Positions 45,251-54,600 of a stretch of DNA of 60,745 nt are shown here, in pieces. Numbering within the stretch: the stretch's first letter is position 1; every line of letters starts with the position of its first letter. The notes below the pieces were generated by a model. The model did no database searches and was not told the origin of the DNA. It was given only the letters and a program-made list of their open reading frames with translations. The position numbers were made by a program, and so were the translations under genes. Location of the stretch: assembly GCA_020056965.1 (NCBI GenBank), contig JAGVGT010000038.1, positions 1 through 60,745 of the forward strand. Reading direction: 5' to 3'. Source of the stretch: Deltaproteobacteria bacterium (lineage in GTDB: Bacteria; Desulfobacterota; Desulfobulbia; Desulfobulbales; JAGXFP01).

Positions 45251-45812
45251 CAGTCATTCTCTCCTATCAACTGATTTACTTGGGGATGGTGCCGGTGAAA
45301 ATTTACACGGAATTGAGCGGCGCGGGCGCCAAGCCCTCCCGGACAAATCTCAAATTATCAAATGCAGCAATTCGGCGAAGTCGGTCTTTACAAGACGTGA
45401 GGAAACAGGACTGGTAAAGTTAGGGAATCAAGAACTCATGGCTCTTGTTGAGGAATACTATACTGTCGCCGCTGGATTTAATGGAAAATGGTGCTCAGAC
45501 CTTAAATGCTATGATATATGATATCGAAGGGAGTCCAAAAGAGAAAAGCATTAAGCGATTATTTATTAGTTAATATTATGGTTGTCAAGCAATTTAAACC
45601 AACAACCTACCATCGGAAAAAAGCCCTGCCAATCCTGACGGCTTCGCAACAGCCTGAACCTCCAGACCTTTACAACGCCAGATCTGATAGTTATACAACC
45701 AGGTAAGCACATCTGAGGTTTTCCGATTCGGATAATCTTGTCGGAGAAATTGCACGATTGAGTTGGTTGTGTTATTCAACAAGTACAACTACTTGATTTT
45801 CAAGGGATAATA
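45251..45812. other. Intergenic region upstream of rho, AT-richer in its right half
   Basis: This 562-base gap divides the leftward rho gene from the rightward SUMF gene and should hold both promoters. The part from about 45480 on is clearly richer in A and T than the neighbourhood. A leftward frame of 64 codons at 45594-45788 has no recognisable product and may be a decayed remnant. I see no inverted repeats that define an insertion sequence. Confidence 0.5.
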
Positions 45813-46748
45813 ATGAAGATTCCAATCCGCATCACGAATCTGCTATCAATTTTAATCCTGCTTCTGCTCCCAGTCTTGGCCGAGTCGGCCGGACTGGTCA
45901 CTGCCGACCAACCCGCCCGGGCTAAAGAAGCTGACACCTGGCTGGAGCCCATTACCGGTATGAAATTTGTCAAAATACCGGCTGGATGTTTTCAGATGGG
46001 TCAATCCCCCGAGGAAATGCGCTCACTCCGGCGCGGAATCCCCGTCGGTGATTACGAAAAATATTACGCGGATGAACAACCGCAACACAAGGTCTGCCTT
46101 GAGGAATTCTGGATGGGCATCCACGAAGTCAGCCAGAGAGAATGGCAGAAGGTCATGGGCTTCAACCCCGCCGTTTTCCCGGAAGACTTGGACTTCCCGG
46201 TGGAAATGGTCTCGTGGGAAGATGCCCAGTTATTCATCAACAAAATAAATGAACAGAACAATACCTCGGAGTTCCGCTTACCCACCGAAGCAGAATGGGA
46301 ATATAGCGCCCGGGCTGGAACCACGACAATGTATAATACCGGCGACACCATTACTGGTACCCAGGCCAACTTCAACGGCACCTTCCCGTTCTCCTTAAAT
46401 CTCCGGGATGTCTACCGAAAAAGTCCAACCAAGGTGGGTAGTTTCCCGGCCAACGGCTTCGGCCTTTACGACATGCACGGCAACGTCTGGGAGTGGTGCA
46501 GCGACTGGTACCAGTCTGATTATTACCAGAATAGCCCAGCCAACAACCCGTCGGGACCGGAAACCGGGCAAATGAAAGTATTGAGGGGCGGCTCCTGGTT
46601 CCGCTATTCTGCTCACATCCGGGCCGCCACGCGTTATAAGAACAAGGCGGTCGGTCAGTATGCCGACACCGGTTTCCGCCTGGTCAAGTCACCGAGAAGG
46701 AGCAGCGGCGACAGCGGTAAAATCATGTTTTTCGACAAGGATTTCTGA
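45813..46748 (+). CDS. Exported SUMF1/FGE-sulfatase domain protein, catalytic cysteines absent
   Basis: 311 residues with a signal peptide (hydrophobic 10-25). The sulfatase-modifying-factor fold is clear: FVKIPAGCFQMGQS, EFWMGIHEVSQREW, FRLPTEAEWEYSARAGT, NGFGLYDMHGNVWEWCSDWY and VLRGGSWFRYSAHIRAATR. True formylglycine-generating enzymes have two active-site cysteines close to the RGGSW block; here that region has none, so it is unlikely to make formylglycine. Non-catalytic relatives bind ligands or proteins. It may belong with the cytochrome operon that converges on it, but only position hints at that. Confidence 0.88.
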   Translation: MKIPIRITNLLSILILLLLPVLAESAGLVTADQPARAKEADTWLEPITGMKFVKIPAGCFQMGQSPEEMRSLRRGIPVGDYEKYYADEQPQHKVCLEEFWMGIHEVSQREWQKVMGFNPAVFPEDLDFPVEMVSWEDAQLFINKINEQNNTSEFRLPTEAEWEYSARAGTTTMYNTGDTITGTQANFNGTFPFSLNLRDVYRKSPTKVGSFPANGFGLYDMHGNVWEWCSDWYQSDYYQNSPANNPSGPETGQMKVLRGGSWFRYSAHIRAATRYKNKAVGQYADTGFRLVKSPRRSSGDSGKIMFFDKDF

Positions 46749-46809
46749 GAATCACACCTGCCCGGGGAATTCCCCAAGGCTGGGCAACAATGTACAGACC
46801 GGCCGAAAG

Positions 46810-47109
46810 CTAAGGCTTTTGCGCGACCACGGCAGCGTCCCGCATGAACACGAAAAAATCCCGGCACTTGCCGATCCGAAAAAGATAGACCTTGCCGTCC
46901 GGCTCATTGCTCCCGACGATCTTTTCTCGCAGACTTTCACTTTCGGCGATCAACTGGTTGAGTTCGGCTTCGCTCATCTTGCCGGCCTCGCCGGTCCTGG
47001 CACAAATCCGGTCAAATTCCTCGCGCCAATTTCCTTCCGTTTCAGCGGAAACTAGCCCACTCCCTCCCAGCCAGGCTACCATGACGAGGACCAGCAATAC
47101 CTGACGCAT
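46810..47109 (-). CDS. Small exported protein of the hexaheme cytochrome operon
   Basis: 99 residues with a signal peptide (hydrophobic 4-20, cleavage near VSA). The mature part is charged and helical (EAELNQLIAESESLREKIVGS) with two cysteines (ICARTGE, GKCRDFF) that could form a disulfide, but no heme motif. I do not recognise a family. It starts 9 bases after the stop of the hexaheme cytochrome gene, so it is surely in the same operon and may aid cytochrome assembly or docking. Confidence 0.72.
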   Translation of the reverse strand: MRQVLLVLVMVAWLGGSGLVSAETEGNWREEFDRICARTGEAGKMSEAELNQLIAESESLREKIVGSNEPDGKVYLFRIGKCRDFFVFMRDAAVVAQKP

Positions 47110-47118
47110 GCCCTTCTC

Positions 47119-47892
47119 CTATTCCTTCTTGATGCCGGGATGGCAACGATGACAGTCATCCATGGGAAAGGCCACGCTGAGGTGGCACACTCCACAAAAC
47201 CGACCTTCCAGAATATAGTTCATCTGAAAATGTTCAGTGCCTTTCTTTTTGATATTGAAGATGTCGGGGTGGCAGTTGGCGCAATCCAGCCAAAGGACAT
47301 GGACGTCGTGGGGGAAAACGGCCGGCGGCACGTAAGGCCATTCGGCCTCCAGCACCAGTTTTTTGCGATACTGAAGCGACGATTCGCCGGGCTTATAAAT
47401 ACTGGCAACCGGGGCAATCCTTTCGCTCCTGAGCGCCCCAGCCCAGTTGATTTTATTCCCAAAATCATCTCGTTGCAGCCCCTGCCGCAACCGGGCAAAT
47501 TTCTCGGGTGCGGCCACCAGGCTACCGGTGTGACATTTCTCGCAATTCCCCTCTCCGTGCCCGAAGGCAATTTTGCCATCGTGACAGGCCCCGCAATACA
47601 GGCCGTTACGATTATCCGCCTCGGTGATCTCGGTCTGCCCGGACTTGAAGGCAAAATCAAGTTCCCAGTGACAGACCCGGCAGGTGTAGCGCGTCCGATG
47701 ACTCCAGTGCGAAAAATAAACCGGTTTGACCTGTTTGATTGTGGAAAGGCGATCAAGCAACAAGTCGCCATAGTTTTCGGGCGGCGGCAAAGCGGGCAAA
47801 TCCCAAAATTGGCCGGCCCGGGCAGTCGTCGGCCCAACCAGAATCATTACGATCAGAAACAACCCCAACCAGGTTAGCCGATTATCTCTCAT
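47119..47892 (-). CDS. Hexaheme c-type cytochrome with two c7-like triheme domains
   Basis: 257 residues with a signal peptide (hydrophobic 8-22, cleavage near ARA). Six heme motifs are seen: CRVCH (71), CGACH (100), CEKCH (117), CANCH (204), CGVCH (233) and CHRCH (247). They fall into two sets of three, each led by a histidine-rich entry (VYFSHWSHRTRYTC; AVFPHDVHVLWLDC) as in the c7-type triheme domain known from Geobacter nanowire-type cytochromes. Histidines suggest bis-His hexacoordinate hemes of low potential. The ATG at 47892 is chosen; the frame extends upstream into the stop of the neighbouring cytochrome gene. It is a paralogue of that protein. Confidence 0.9.
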   Translation of the reverse strand: MRDNRLTWLGLFLIVMILVGPTTARAGQFWDLPALPPPENYGDLLLDRLSTIKQVKPVYFSHWSHRTRYTCRVCHWELDFAFKSGQTEITEADNRNGLYCGACHDGKIAFGHGEGNCEKCHTGSLVAAPEKFARLRQGLQRDDFGNKINWAGALRSERIAPVASIYKPGESSLQYRKKLVLEAEWPYVPPAVFPHDVHVLWLDCANCHPDIFNIKKKGTEHFQMNYILEGRFCGVCHLSVAFPMDDCHRCHPGIKKE

Positions 47893-47924
47893 AACCACTA
47901 ATTCGGATAAAGACATAGATAGCA

Positions 47925-48713
47925 TCAGTAAACCAGCTTGGTATGGCAACGCTGGCAGTCGAGATTGGGAAATGCCACCGAATCATGACATAACCCACAG
48001 TACTTGCCGGCAAAAAGCTCCTGCATCGTATAAGGCTGCTCGCCGCGCTTAACCGGGAAGATTTCGGGATGGCAGAGCTCGCAACCATTCCACTTGGCGT
48101 GTTTAGTGTGGGAAAAGATTATTTCCGGCATGTTCTTTTCGGTGGGCTTCAGCCCAAATTCACCGGGTTCCGGAATTTTGGAGCGCTTGATAGAAACTCC
48201 CTCCAAATAATCCTTCAGGGTTATCAGCTTGTCTTCCTCAGCCTTGAGCCAGTCAATACCATTGCCGAAACGCTCGCGGGGCATTTTCTTCTGAAACTCG
48301 TAGAAATCCACCTGAAAATCTACTTCCTTCCCTTGAGAATGACAGCGAAGACAATTGCTCACCTTTTTACCGGTCAGACTGGTAGCCTCCGGGGCAAAAG
48401 CTTCCTTACCATTGTGACAGGAGCCGCAATAAAGCCCGTTCCGGTTATCATCCTCATGAATCATGGTGCCCCCTGGCTGCATGGCGAAACCGATATCGAC
48501 ATGGCAAAGACGGCAGGTATAGCGGGCTCGATGCAGCCAGTGCTTGAATACCACCGGGGCCTGATTCTGTTTACTGGAAAAGTTGTTGATTACCACATTG
48601 CCAAACTCGTTGGGCTTGGGACGCTTCTTTTTTAAACCGAAATCGGCGGCCGGGGCAAAATTGGAAAACAGGAGTACAGCCAACGCCAGTACTGTCGCCA
48701 ATAGCTTTTTCAT
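47925..48713 (-). CDS. Hexaheme c-type cytochrome, first of a tandem pair
   Basis: 262 residues with a clear signal peptide (MKKLLATVLALAVLLFSNF, cleavage near APA). Heme motifs are CRLCH (67), CGSCH (96), CLRCH (121), CELCH (211), CGLCH (239) and CQRCH (253), again two triheme c7-like units (VVFKHWLHRARYTC; IIFSHTKHAKWNGC). Spacing of all six motifs and several linkers (DDNRNGLYCG, ERFGNGIDW) agree with the protein encoded just downstream, so they arose by tandem duplication. The pair would carry electrons across the periplasm. It leads an operon of three genes. Confidence 0.92.
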   Translation of the reverse strand: MKKLLATVLALAVLLFSNFAPAADFGLKKKRPKPNEFGNVVINNFSSKQNQAPVVFKHWLHRARYTCRLCHVDIGFAMQPGGTMIHEDDNRNGLYCGSCHNGKEAFAPEATSLTGKKVSNCLRCHSQGKEVDFQVDFYEFQKKMPRERFGNGIDWLKAEEDKLITLKDYLEGVSIKRSKIPEPGEFGLKPTEKNMPEIIFSHTKHAKWNGCELCHPEIFPVKRGEQPYTMQELFAGKYCGLCHDSVAFPNLDCQRCHTKLVY

Positions 48714-48840
48714 ATCTCACCCCACCGTATTGTTATGCGATCTGTCTGCAGGAACATCTGAAGCGATTAACAGTAGGCCATCCTAACCACAACATGTCCA
48801 GAAAAAAAGAAACAATCAGCCAGGACAAAGTGCCCAAGTT

Positions 48841-48881
48841 AAAATAAAAAACCGGGGAAAAAACCTAGGTTCCGTCCCCGG
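48841..48881 (-). terminator. Terminator after the FKBP gene
   Basis: On the reverse strand, GCCGGGG and CCCCGGT form a stem around a 17-base loop, which holds the palindrome AACCTAGGTT, followed by TTTTTTATTTT. It lies 30 bases after the stop codon. Confidence 0.85.
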
Positions 48882-48910
48882 CAGAAATCGAACTCCGACT
48901 CCTTCGGTTC

Positions 48911-49609
48911 CTACTCATTGATGGCCAGCAGTTCCACTTCGAAGACCAGGGCCTGATTAGGGCCGATTTTGGGCGGGTTACCCCGCTCCCCGTAGCCAAT
49001 CGCACTGGGCACGTAGAGCAACCACTTCGAACCTACCGGCATGAGTTGCAGGGCCTCAGTCCAACCAGGAATAACCCGATTGACCGGAAAAGTGGCCGCC
49101 TGGCCGCGCTGATAAGAACTGTCAAACTCCGTGCCGTCAATCAGGGTACCCCGATAATTAACCGTCACCTTCGAGGCGGCTGTGGGCATTTTCCCCTCAC
49201 CGGCCGTGATTATCTTGTACTGAAGGCCGCTGGCCAGGGTTGTCACGCCCTCCTTAATGCTGTTCTCGGCCAGAAATTTCTCCCCGGCCAGCTTATTGTC
49301 ATCAGCAATTTTTTTAAACTGGATTCTCCGTTCTTCCTCGACCTGCTTCTGCAGCTCCGCAAGCACGGTCCGCATTTGTTCCTTATCAAGAGCAGGCTCG
49401 GCACTTTCCATTGCCGCCTTCATCCCGGCAGCCAGAGACTCCGGATTTACCTGAATATTTTTAACCAGAAAATCAGCCCCCAGCTGATAGCCAATACTGT
49501 AACCCTGTTTGTCGGCCTGGGCTGTGAGTTCGATGGCTTTGACCTCTGTCGCGGCAAAGGCGCCGACACAACAGACCATCCCTACCATCGCCATTGATAA
49601 ATTTCGCAT
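48911..49609 (-). CDS. FKBP-type peptidyl-prolyl isomerase (Mip/FkpA-like), exported
   Basis: 232 residues with a signal peptide (hydrophobic 4-20). The N-terminal dimerisation domain (about 28-125, YSIGYQLGADFLVKNIQVNPESLAAGMKAAM) and the C-terminal FKBP domain (VTVNYRGTLIDGTEFDSSY, IPGWTEALQLMPVGSKW, IGYGERG) match Mip/FkpA. It would speed proline isomerisation in folding proteins of the periplasm or outer membrane. It stands upstream of the cytochrome operon on the same strand but has its own terminator. Confidence 0.95.
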   Translation of the reverse strand: MRNLSMAMVGMVCCVGAFAATEVKAIELTAQADKQGYSIGYQLGADFLVKNIQVNPESLAAGMKAAMESAEPALDKEQMRTVLAELQKQVEEERRIQFKKIADDNKLAGEKFLAENSIKEGVTTLASGLQYKIITAGEGKMPTAASKVTVNYRGTLIDGTEFDSSYQRGQAATFPVNRVIPGWTEALQLMPVGSKWLLYVPSAIGYGERGNPPKIGPNQALVFEVELLAINE

Positions 49610-49850
49610 TTGAGCTGAACCTCCGTGTAACCAATGAGTTTAATCGACTAGCCGGCAAGCATAAAGGCCCGCGCGACACGAAATGCATTTCGGACGGTAA
49701 TCTTGATGGCGGCACCGGTTTTGGGTTGCGCCCCTGACGTATAACTTTCGACTACCGATTAACGATTATGCCGAAAACCGTAACCGATTTAATCAGCGGA
49801 CCAAATGATTGTCAAGCCAATCTCGGGGCTCAATATCGCCGAGGTTCATA

Positions 49851-49864
49851 TTGCTCTAGATCAA
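49851..49864. promoter_or_regulatory. Possible FNR/CRP-type operator
   Basis: TTGCTCTAGATCAA differs at one position from the perfect palindrome TTGATCTAGATCAA of the FNR/CRP family. It lies 242 bases upstream of the FKBP gene and 391 upstream of the SpmAB gene, rather far from both. Chance occurrence is quite possible. Confidence 0.25.
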
Positions 49865-50123
49865 GAGAAGCCTTACCCGAGGTAATTTGCCGGAAAGCTC
49901 CGGCGCGACACCCTGAAATTTCTGGATGTTTGCCGGCAATCCGGGACTCGACGTTCCTTCTTGAGGCGGGGGCACGGGCCAGGGTTGACATATTGGCATA
50001 ATGGTGGTTGAAATGTTGTGTCTGCTTGATCGACTCTTGGAGCCCCGGCAATAGCTCCGGCGCCCGGTCGCTGGATTCTAAAACGGGCAAAGGTGGCAGG
50101 TTTACCCCCTTCCCCATCAGCCA

Positions 50124-50238
50124 CGCCAATAGTTGATGAACTCGCAAAAAGTTAAAACCGGCCGGCCATGACAACAATCATCAACGGACTGATTGGCTCT
50201 GGTCGTCGTTTTCGCGGCTTTTTGCGAGAACGCCAATA
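50124..50238. repeat. MITE-like element: inverted repeats inside an 8-base direct repeat
   Basis: Perfect inverted arms CTCGCAAAAAG (50141-50151) and CTTTTTGCGAG (50218-50228) lie inside direct copies of CGCCAATA (50124-50131 and 50231-50238). The arms are not exactly at the ends: nine bases separate the left direct repeat from its arm and two on the right. No transposase is encoded. It fits a short non-autonomous mobile element or a palindromic intergenic repeat. Confidence 0.5.
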
Positions 50239-50255
50239 ATTAGACCACGGCCCAA

Positions 50256-51548
50256 ATGAGCGAAACAGCTTCCAAACCAGCCGCCATCAACATCATCTGG
50301 CTGACCATGATTCTGTTGGCCACTCTCACTGCCGCCTATACCGGGCGGATGGACGAGGTGACCAAGGCCTCTTTCGATTCCGCCAAGGCGGCGGTGACCC
50401 TGGCCATCGGTCTGATCGGCCCCATGGCGCTGTGGCTGGGGATCATGAAGGTGGCCGAGGCCGGGGGGCTCTTACGCCTCATAGCCAGGGGCATGCGGCC
50501 CCTGATGACTCGACTCTTCCCCGAGGTGCCTCCTGAACACCCGGCCATGAGCGCGATGATCATGAACATGGCCGCCAATGCGCTGGGTCTGGGCAACGCC
50601 GCCACCCCCATGGGCATCAAGGCCATGCAGGAGCTGGACAAACTGGCGGCCGAGAAAGGCACCGCCACCAATGCCATGTGCCTGTTTCTGGCCATCAATA
50701 CCTCCAGCATAACCATCCTGCCCCTGGGGGTGATCACCGTCCGGGCCGCCGCCGGGGCTCGTGATCCGGCCGGAATTTTCCTGCCGACCCTGATCGCCAC
50801 CATCTGTTCGACAACGGTGGCGATCATCGCCGCCCGCACCCTGGCCGGGAAAGATGTCAGCATCACTGCGGTTGATTATGAAAAGGTGGTGGATGAAAAC
50901 CCCGCGCCGACACCAGGCTTCCTGGTCAGCCGGGCCGGCAAGCTGATGGTTGCCGGTTTCGCGCTGTTGATGGGTGGCGCCATGCTTTACCGGGCCATCA
51001 CCACCCCGACCCCCGAGTCCTTCACCAGCATGGTCAGCGTTATCTCGGCCTGGCTGATTCCCCTGCTCATCTGCGGGCTCCTGCTCTTCGGTTACCTGCG
51101 CGGGGTCAAGGTTTACGAGTCACTCACCGAGGGGGCCAGCGAGGGCTTCACCACCACGATCAAGATCATCCCCTTCATGGTGGCAATCTTCGTGGCCATC
51201 GGCATGCTCAGGGCCAGCGGTGCCATCGATCTGATGATTGACGTGCTGTCGCCGCTGACCACCATGGTCGGGATGCCGGCCGAGGCCCTGTCGATGGCGT
51301 TGCTGCGGCCGCTGTCCGGCTCCGGGGCCTTCGGGCTGATGAGCGAGATCGTCAGCCGCGAACCGGACAGCTTCCTCTCCTTCCTGGTCTCAACCATCCA
51401 GGGCAGCACCGAGACCACCTTTTACGTGCTGGCCGTCTATTTCGGGGCGGTGGGCATCAAGAAAACCCGCCACGCCCTGCCCGCCGCCCTCTGCGCTGAC
51501 GCGGCCGGAATCATCGCCTCGGTAGTTGTCTGCCACCTGCTTTATTGA
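50256..51548 (+). CDS. Fused SpmA-SpmB nucleoside-recognition membrane protein
   Basis: 430 residues with many hydrophobic segments. The N-terminal half matches spore maturation protein A (AAVTLAIGLIGPMALWLGIMKVAEAGG, NMAANALGLGNAATPMGIKAMQELD, NTSSITILP) and the C-terminal half spore maturation protein B (ASEGFTTTIKIIPFMVAIFVAIGMLRASG, RPLSGSGAFGL, IQGSTETTFYVLAVYFGAVG). Both are Gate (nucleoside recognition) domains. In Bacillus the two are separate proteins needed for spore core dehydration; fused forms are common in Gram-negative bacteria that do not sporulate, where the role is unknown. A strong terminator follows. Confidence 0.93.
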   Translation: MSETASKPAAINIIWLTMILLATLTAAYTGRMDEVTKASFDSAKAAVTLAIGLIGPMALWLGIMKVAEAGGLLRLIARGMRPLMTRLFPEVPPEHPAMSAMIMNMAANALGLGNAATPMGIKAMQELDKLAAEKGTATNAMCLFLAINTSSITILPLGVITVRAAAGARDPAGIFLPTLIATICSTTVAIIAARTLAGKDVSITAVDYEKVVDENPAPTPGFLVSRAGKLMVAGFALLMGGAMLYRAITTPTPESFTSMVSVISAWLIPLLICGLLLFGYLRGVKVYESLTEGASEGFTTTIKIIPFMVAIFVAIGMLRASGAIDLMIDVLSPLTTMVGMPAEALSMALLRPLSGSGAFGLMSEIVSREPDSFLSFLVSTIQGSTETTFYVLAVYFGAVGIKKTRHALPAALCADAAGIIASVVVCHLLY

Positions 51549-51570
51549 GTTATCTTCTTCCTCTTGGAAT

Positions 51571-51612
51571 AAAAGGGGCCGGGGTGATTTGACTTCACCC
51601 CGGCCCCTTTTC
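51571..51612. terminator. Bidirectional terminator
   Basis: Perfect 17-base arms (AAAAGGGGCCGGGGTGA and its complement) around a seven-base loop end in A-run and T-run on the two sides. It serves the rightward SpmAB gene and the leftward giant repeat gene, which converge on it. Confidence 0.93.
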
Positions 51613-51644
51613 TCGCTGCAACCGCAGATTCTGCGGAACCCCTA

Positions 51645-54600
51645 CTACTTCATAATCACGGAATTTTTATTGGAAATACTGCCGCCGATGGCGACATTGA
51701 CATTCTGACCGAAGCTGAGCGGGCTATCGACGTCGTTGACTGTAATGCCCTTGCCGGAGGTCACCATGATATTCCCGCCCACGTTGCTGCCGTTTTTGAT
51801 GACGACCGCCCCGGAATTGGCCTCGGCCCCGGAACCGACGGCAACGTTGACGGCGGCGGCCCCCTTCACCTTGGTGGAGATATTGCCCCTGACCGTGCTG
51901 TTTTCCACCACCACCGAACCCATGTTGGCGGTGGTCCGATTGCCGACCGCGATATTGGCGGCACCGCCCGCGACCGTGTTGGAGATGTTGCCGCTGACCT
52001 GGCTGTTGGTGATCTTGGCACTACCCATATTGGCTTCGCTCTTGTTGCCGACCGCAATATTGGCAGCCGCGCCACCCACGGTGTTGGTGATGTTGCCCCT
52101 GACATTACTGTTCTTGACGATGGTGGCGGCCTGATTGGCCTCGGCCCGGTTGCCCACCGCGATATTAGCGGCGGCCCCGGCCACGGTATTCCGCATATTC
52201 CCGGCGACATTGCTGTTGCTGACCTTGACGGTGGCCTGATTGGCCTCGACCTGATTGCCGACCGCGATGTTGGCAGCCGCCCCGGCCACCGTATTGACCA
52301 TACTGCCGCTGACCTTGCTGCCGCTCAGCTTGGCAGCCGCCTGGTTGGCCTCGGCCCGGTTACCGACCGCAATATTGGCGGCCGCCCCGGCCACGGTGTT
52401 GACGTTGGTGCCGCTGTAATTGCTGCCACTCATCTGAAGGGCCGCCTGGTTGGCCTCGACCTGGTTGCCGACCGCGATATTGGCGGCCGCCCCGGCCACG
52501 GTATTGACTACCGTGCCGGTCAGGTTGCTGTTATCCATCTTGACCGCCGCCTGATTGGCCTCGGCCCGGTTGCCCACCGCAATGTTGGCGGCGGCCCCGG
52601 CCACGGTGTTGACGTTAGTGCCGCTGAAATTGCTGTTACTCATTTTGATTGCCGCCTGATTGGCCTCGGCCCGGTTGCCCACCGCAATGTTGGCGGCGGC
52701 CCCGGCCACGGTATTGACCACCGTACCCTTCAGGTTGCTGTTGGCCATCTTGACCGTCGCCTGATTGGCCTCGGCCCGGTTACCCACCGCAATGTTGGCA
52801 GCAGCCCCGGCCACGGTATTGACCACCGTACCGGTAAGATTACTGTTGCTCATCTTCAGGGCGGCCTGGTTGGCCTCAACCTGATTGCCGACCCCGATAT
52901 TGGCGGCCGCTCCGGCCACGGTATTGACCACCGCCCCTTTCAGGTTGCTGTTATCCAACTTGACCGCCGCCTGGTTGGCCTCGGCCCGGTTGCCCACCGC
53001 GATGTTGGCGGCCGCCCCGGCCACCGTATTGACGGCGGCCCCGGTCAGATTGCTGTTGTTCATCTTGAGGTAGGCCTGATTGGCCTCAACCTGGTTGCCG
53101 ACCGCAATATTGGCGGCCGCCCCGGCCACGGTGTTGACCGCCGCTCCCTTCAGCGTGCTGTTATCCATCTTGGCCGCGGCCTGATTGGCCTCGGCCCGGT
53201 TGCCCACCGCGATGTTGGCCGCTCCGCCGCCGGAGGTATTGACAATGGCGCCGGTCAGGTTGCTGTTGCTCATCTTGGTCGAGGCCATGTTGGCCTCCAC
53301 CTGGTTGCCGACCGCGATATTGGTGGCGGCTCCGACCACGGTATTGACCAGGGCGCCAGTAACATTGCTGCCGGTCATCTTGCTGGCGGCCATGTTGGCC
53401 TCGGCCCGGTTGCCGACGGCAATGTTCTGGGCTTCAGCCAGGACGGTATTGATCACCGCCCCCTTCACATTGCTGTTTTCCATGGTGGTGGCAGCCAGGT
53501 TGGCCTTGCCCTCGTTGCCGACCCCGACATTGATGACATTACCGCCCCCGGCGGTATTGATGGTCGCCCCGGTCAATTTGCTGCCCTTGAGATTGGCGGT
53601 CGCCATGTTGGCCTCAACCCGGTTGCCGACGCCGACATTGGTCACGGCCGCCCCGGCTGCAGTGTTAATGGCCGCGCCAGTCAGGGTGCTGTCCTGCATA
53701 TTGGTCACCGCCTGCCTGGCGTTGACCTGGTTACCCACGCCGACGTTGGTGATTACCGCTCCGGCCGCGGTGTTCAAGGTGGCGCCGGTCAGCTTGCTGT
53801 TCTGCATTTCGGTGACGGCCATGCTGGCGTTGGTCTGGTTGCCGACCCCGACGTTGGTCATGATCCAGCCGCCGGCGGTATTGATCGCCGCCCCGGTCAG
53901 ATTGCTGCCCTTGAGATTGGTCGATGCCATGTTGGCCTGGGTCTCATTGCCCAGGGCAACGTTGGTGACCACCTGGCCCCCGGAGGTATTGATCGTTGCG
54001 CCGACCAGGTTGCTGCCGCCCTTGAGATTGGCGGTGGACATGTTGGCCGTGGCCTTATTGCCGAGGGCCACGTTGGTAACCACCTGGCCCCCGGCGGTAT
54101 TGACGGCCAGGCCGGTCATCTTGCTGCTTTCCTGATTGATGGCGGCCATATTGGCCTCGGTCCGGTTACCCAGCGCCACATTGGTGACCACCTGGCCCCC
54201 GGCGGTGTTAACGGCCAAGCCGGTCAGGTTGCTGTTGTTTTTAAGATTGGTCGCGGCCATATTGGCCGTGGTTTCGTTGCCCAGCGCCACGTTGGTGACC
54301 ACCTGGCCCGCTGCCGTATTGACATTGAGGCCGGTCATCTTGCTCTTCTCAAGATTGGCGGCGGCCATGTTGGCCTCGGCCCGGTTGCCCAGGGCCACAT
54401 TGGTAACCACTTGCCCGGCCGCCGTGTTGACGTTGATCCCGGTCAGGTTGCTGCCGTCTTTAAGGCTGGTCGCCGCCATATTGGCCGTGGTCTCATTGCC
54501 CAACCCGACGTTGGTGACGACTTGCCCGGCGGCGGTATTGACGTTGATGCCGGTCATCTTACTGTTCTCACTCTTGGTGGCGGCCATATTGGCCTCGGTC

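Larger units (their letters stand above)
49610..50255. other. Large intergenic region between divergent genes
   Basis: 646 bases between the FKBP and SpmAB genes, with promoters for both. It holds an FNR-like site (49851-49864) and a flanked inverted-repeat element (50124-50238), described separately. The leftward open frame over 49830-50177 has no recognisable product and overlaps that element, so I do not call it a gene. Confidence 0.5.

Noticed and set aside
45594..45788. A 64-codon leftward frame in the gap before the SUMF gene
   Set aside because: AT-rich and without recognisable product; may be a remnant but cannot be supported.
46764..46775. Palindrome GGGGAATTCCCC between the SUMF gene and the cytochrome operon
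   Set aside because: Too short and without T-run on either side to call a terminator.
49830..50177. A 115-codon leftward frame upstream of the SpmAB gene
   Set aside because: No similarity, no ribosome site, and it covers part of the MITE-like element.
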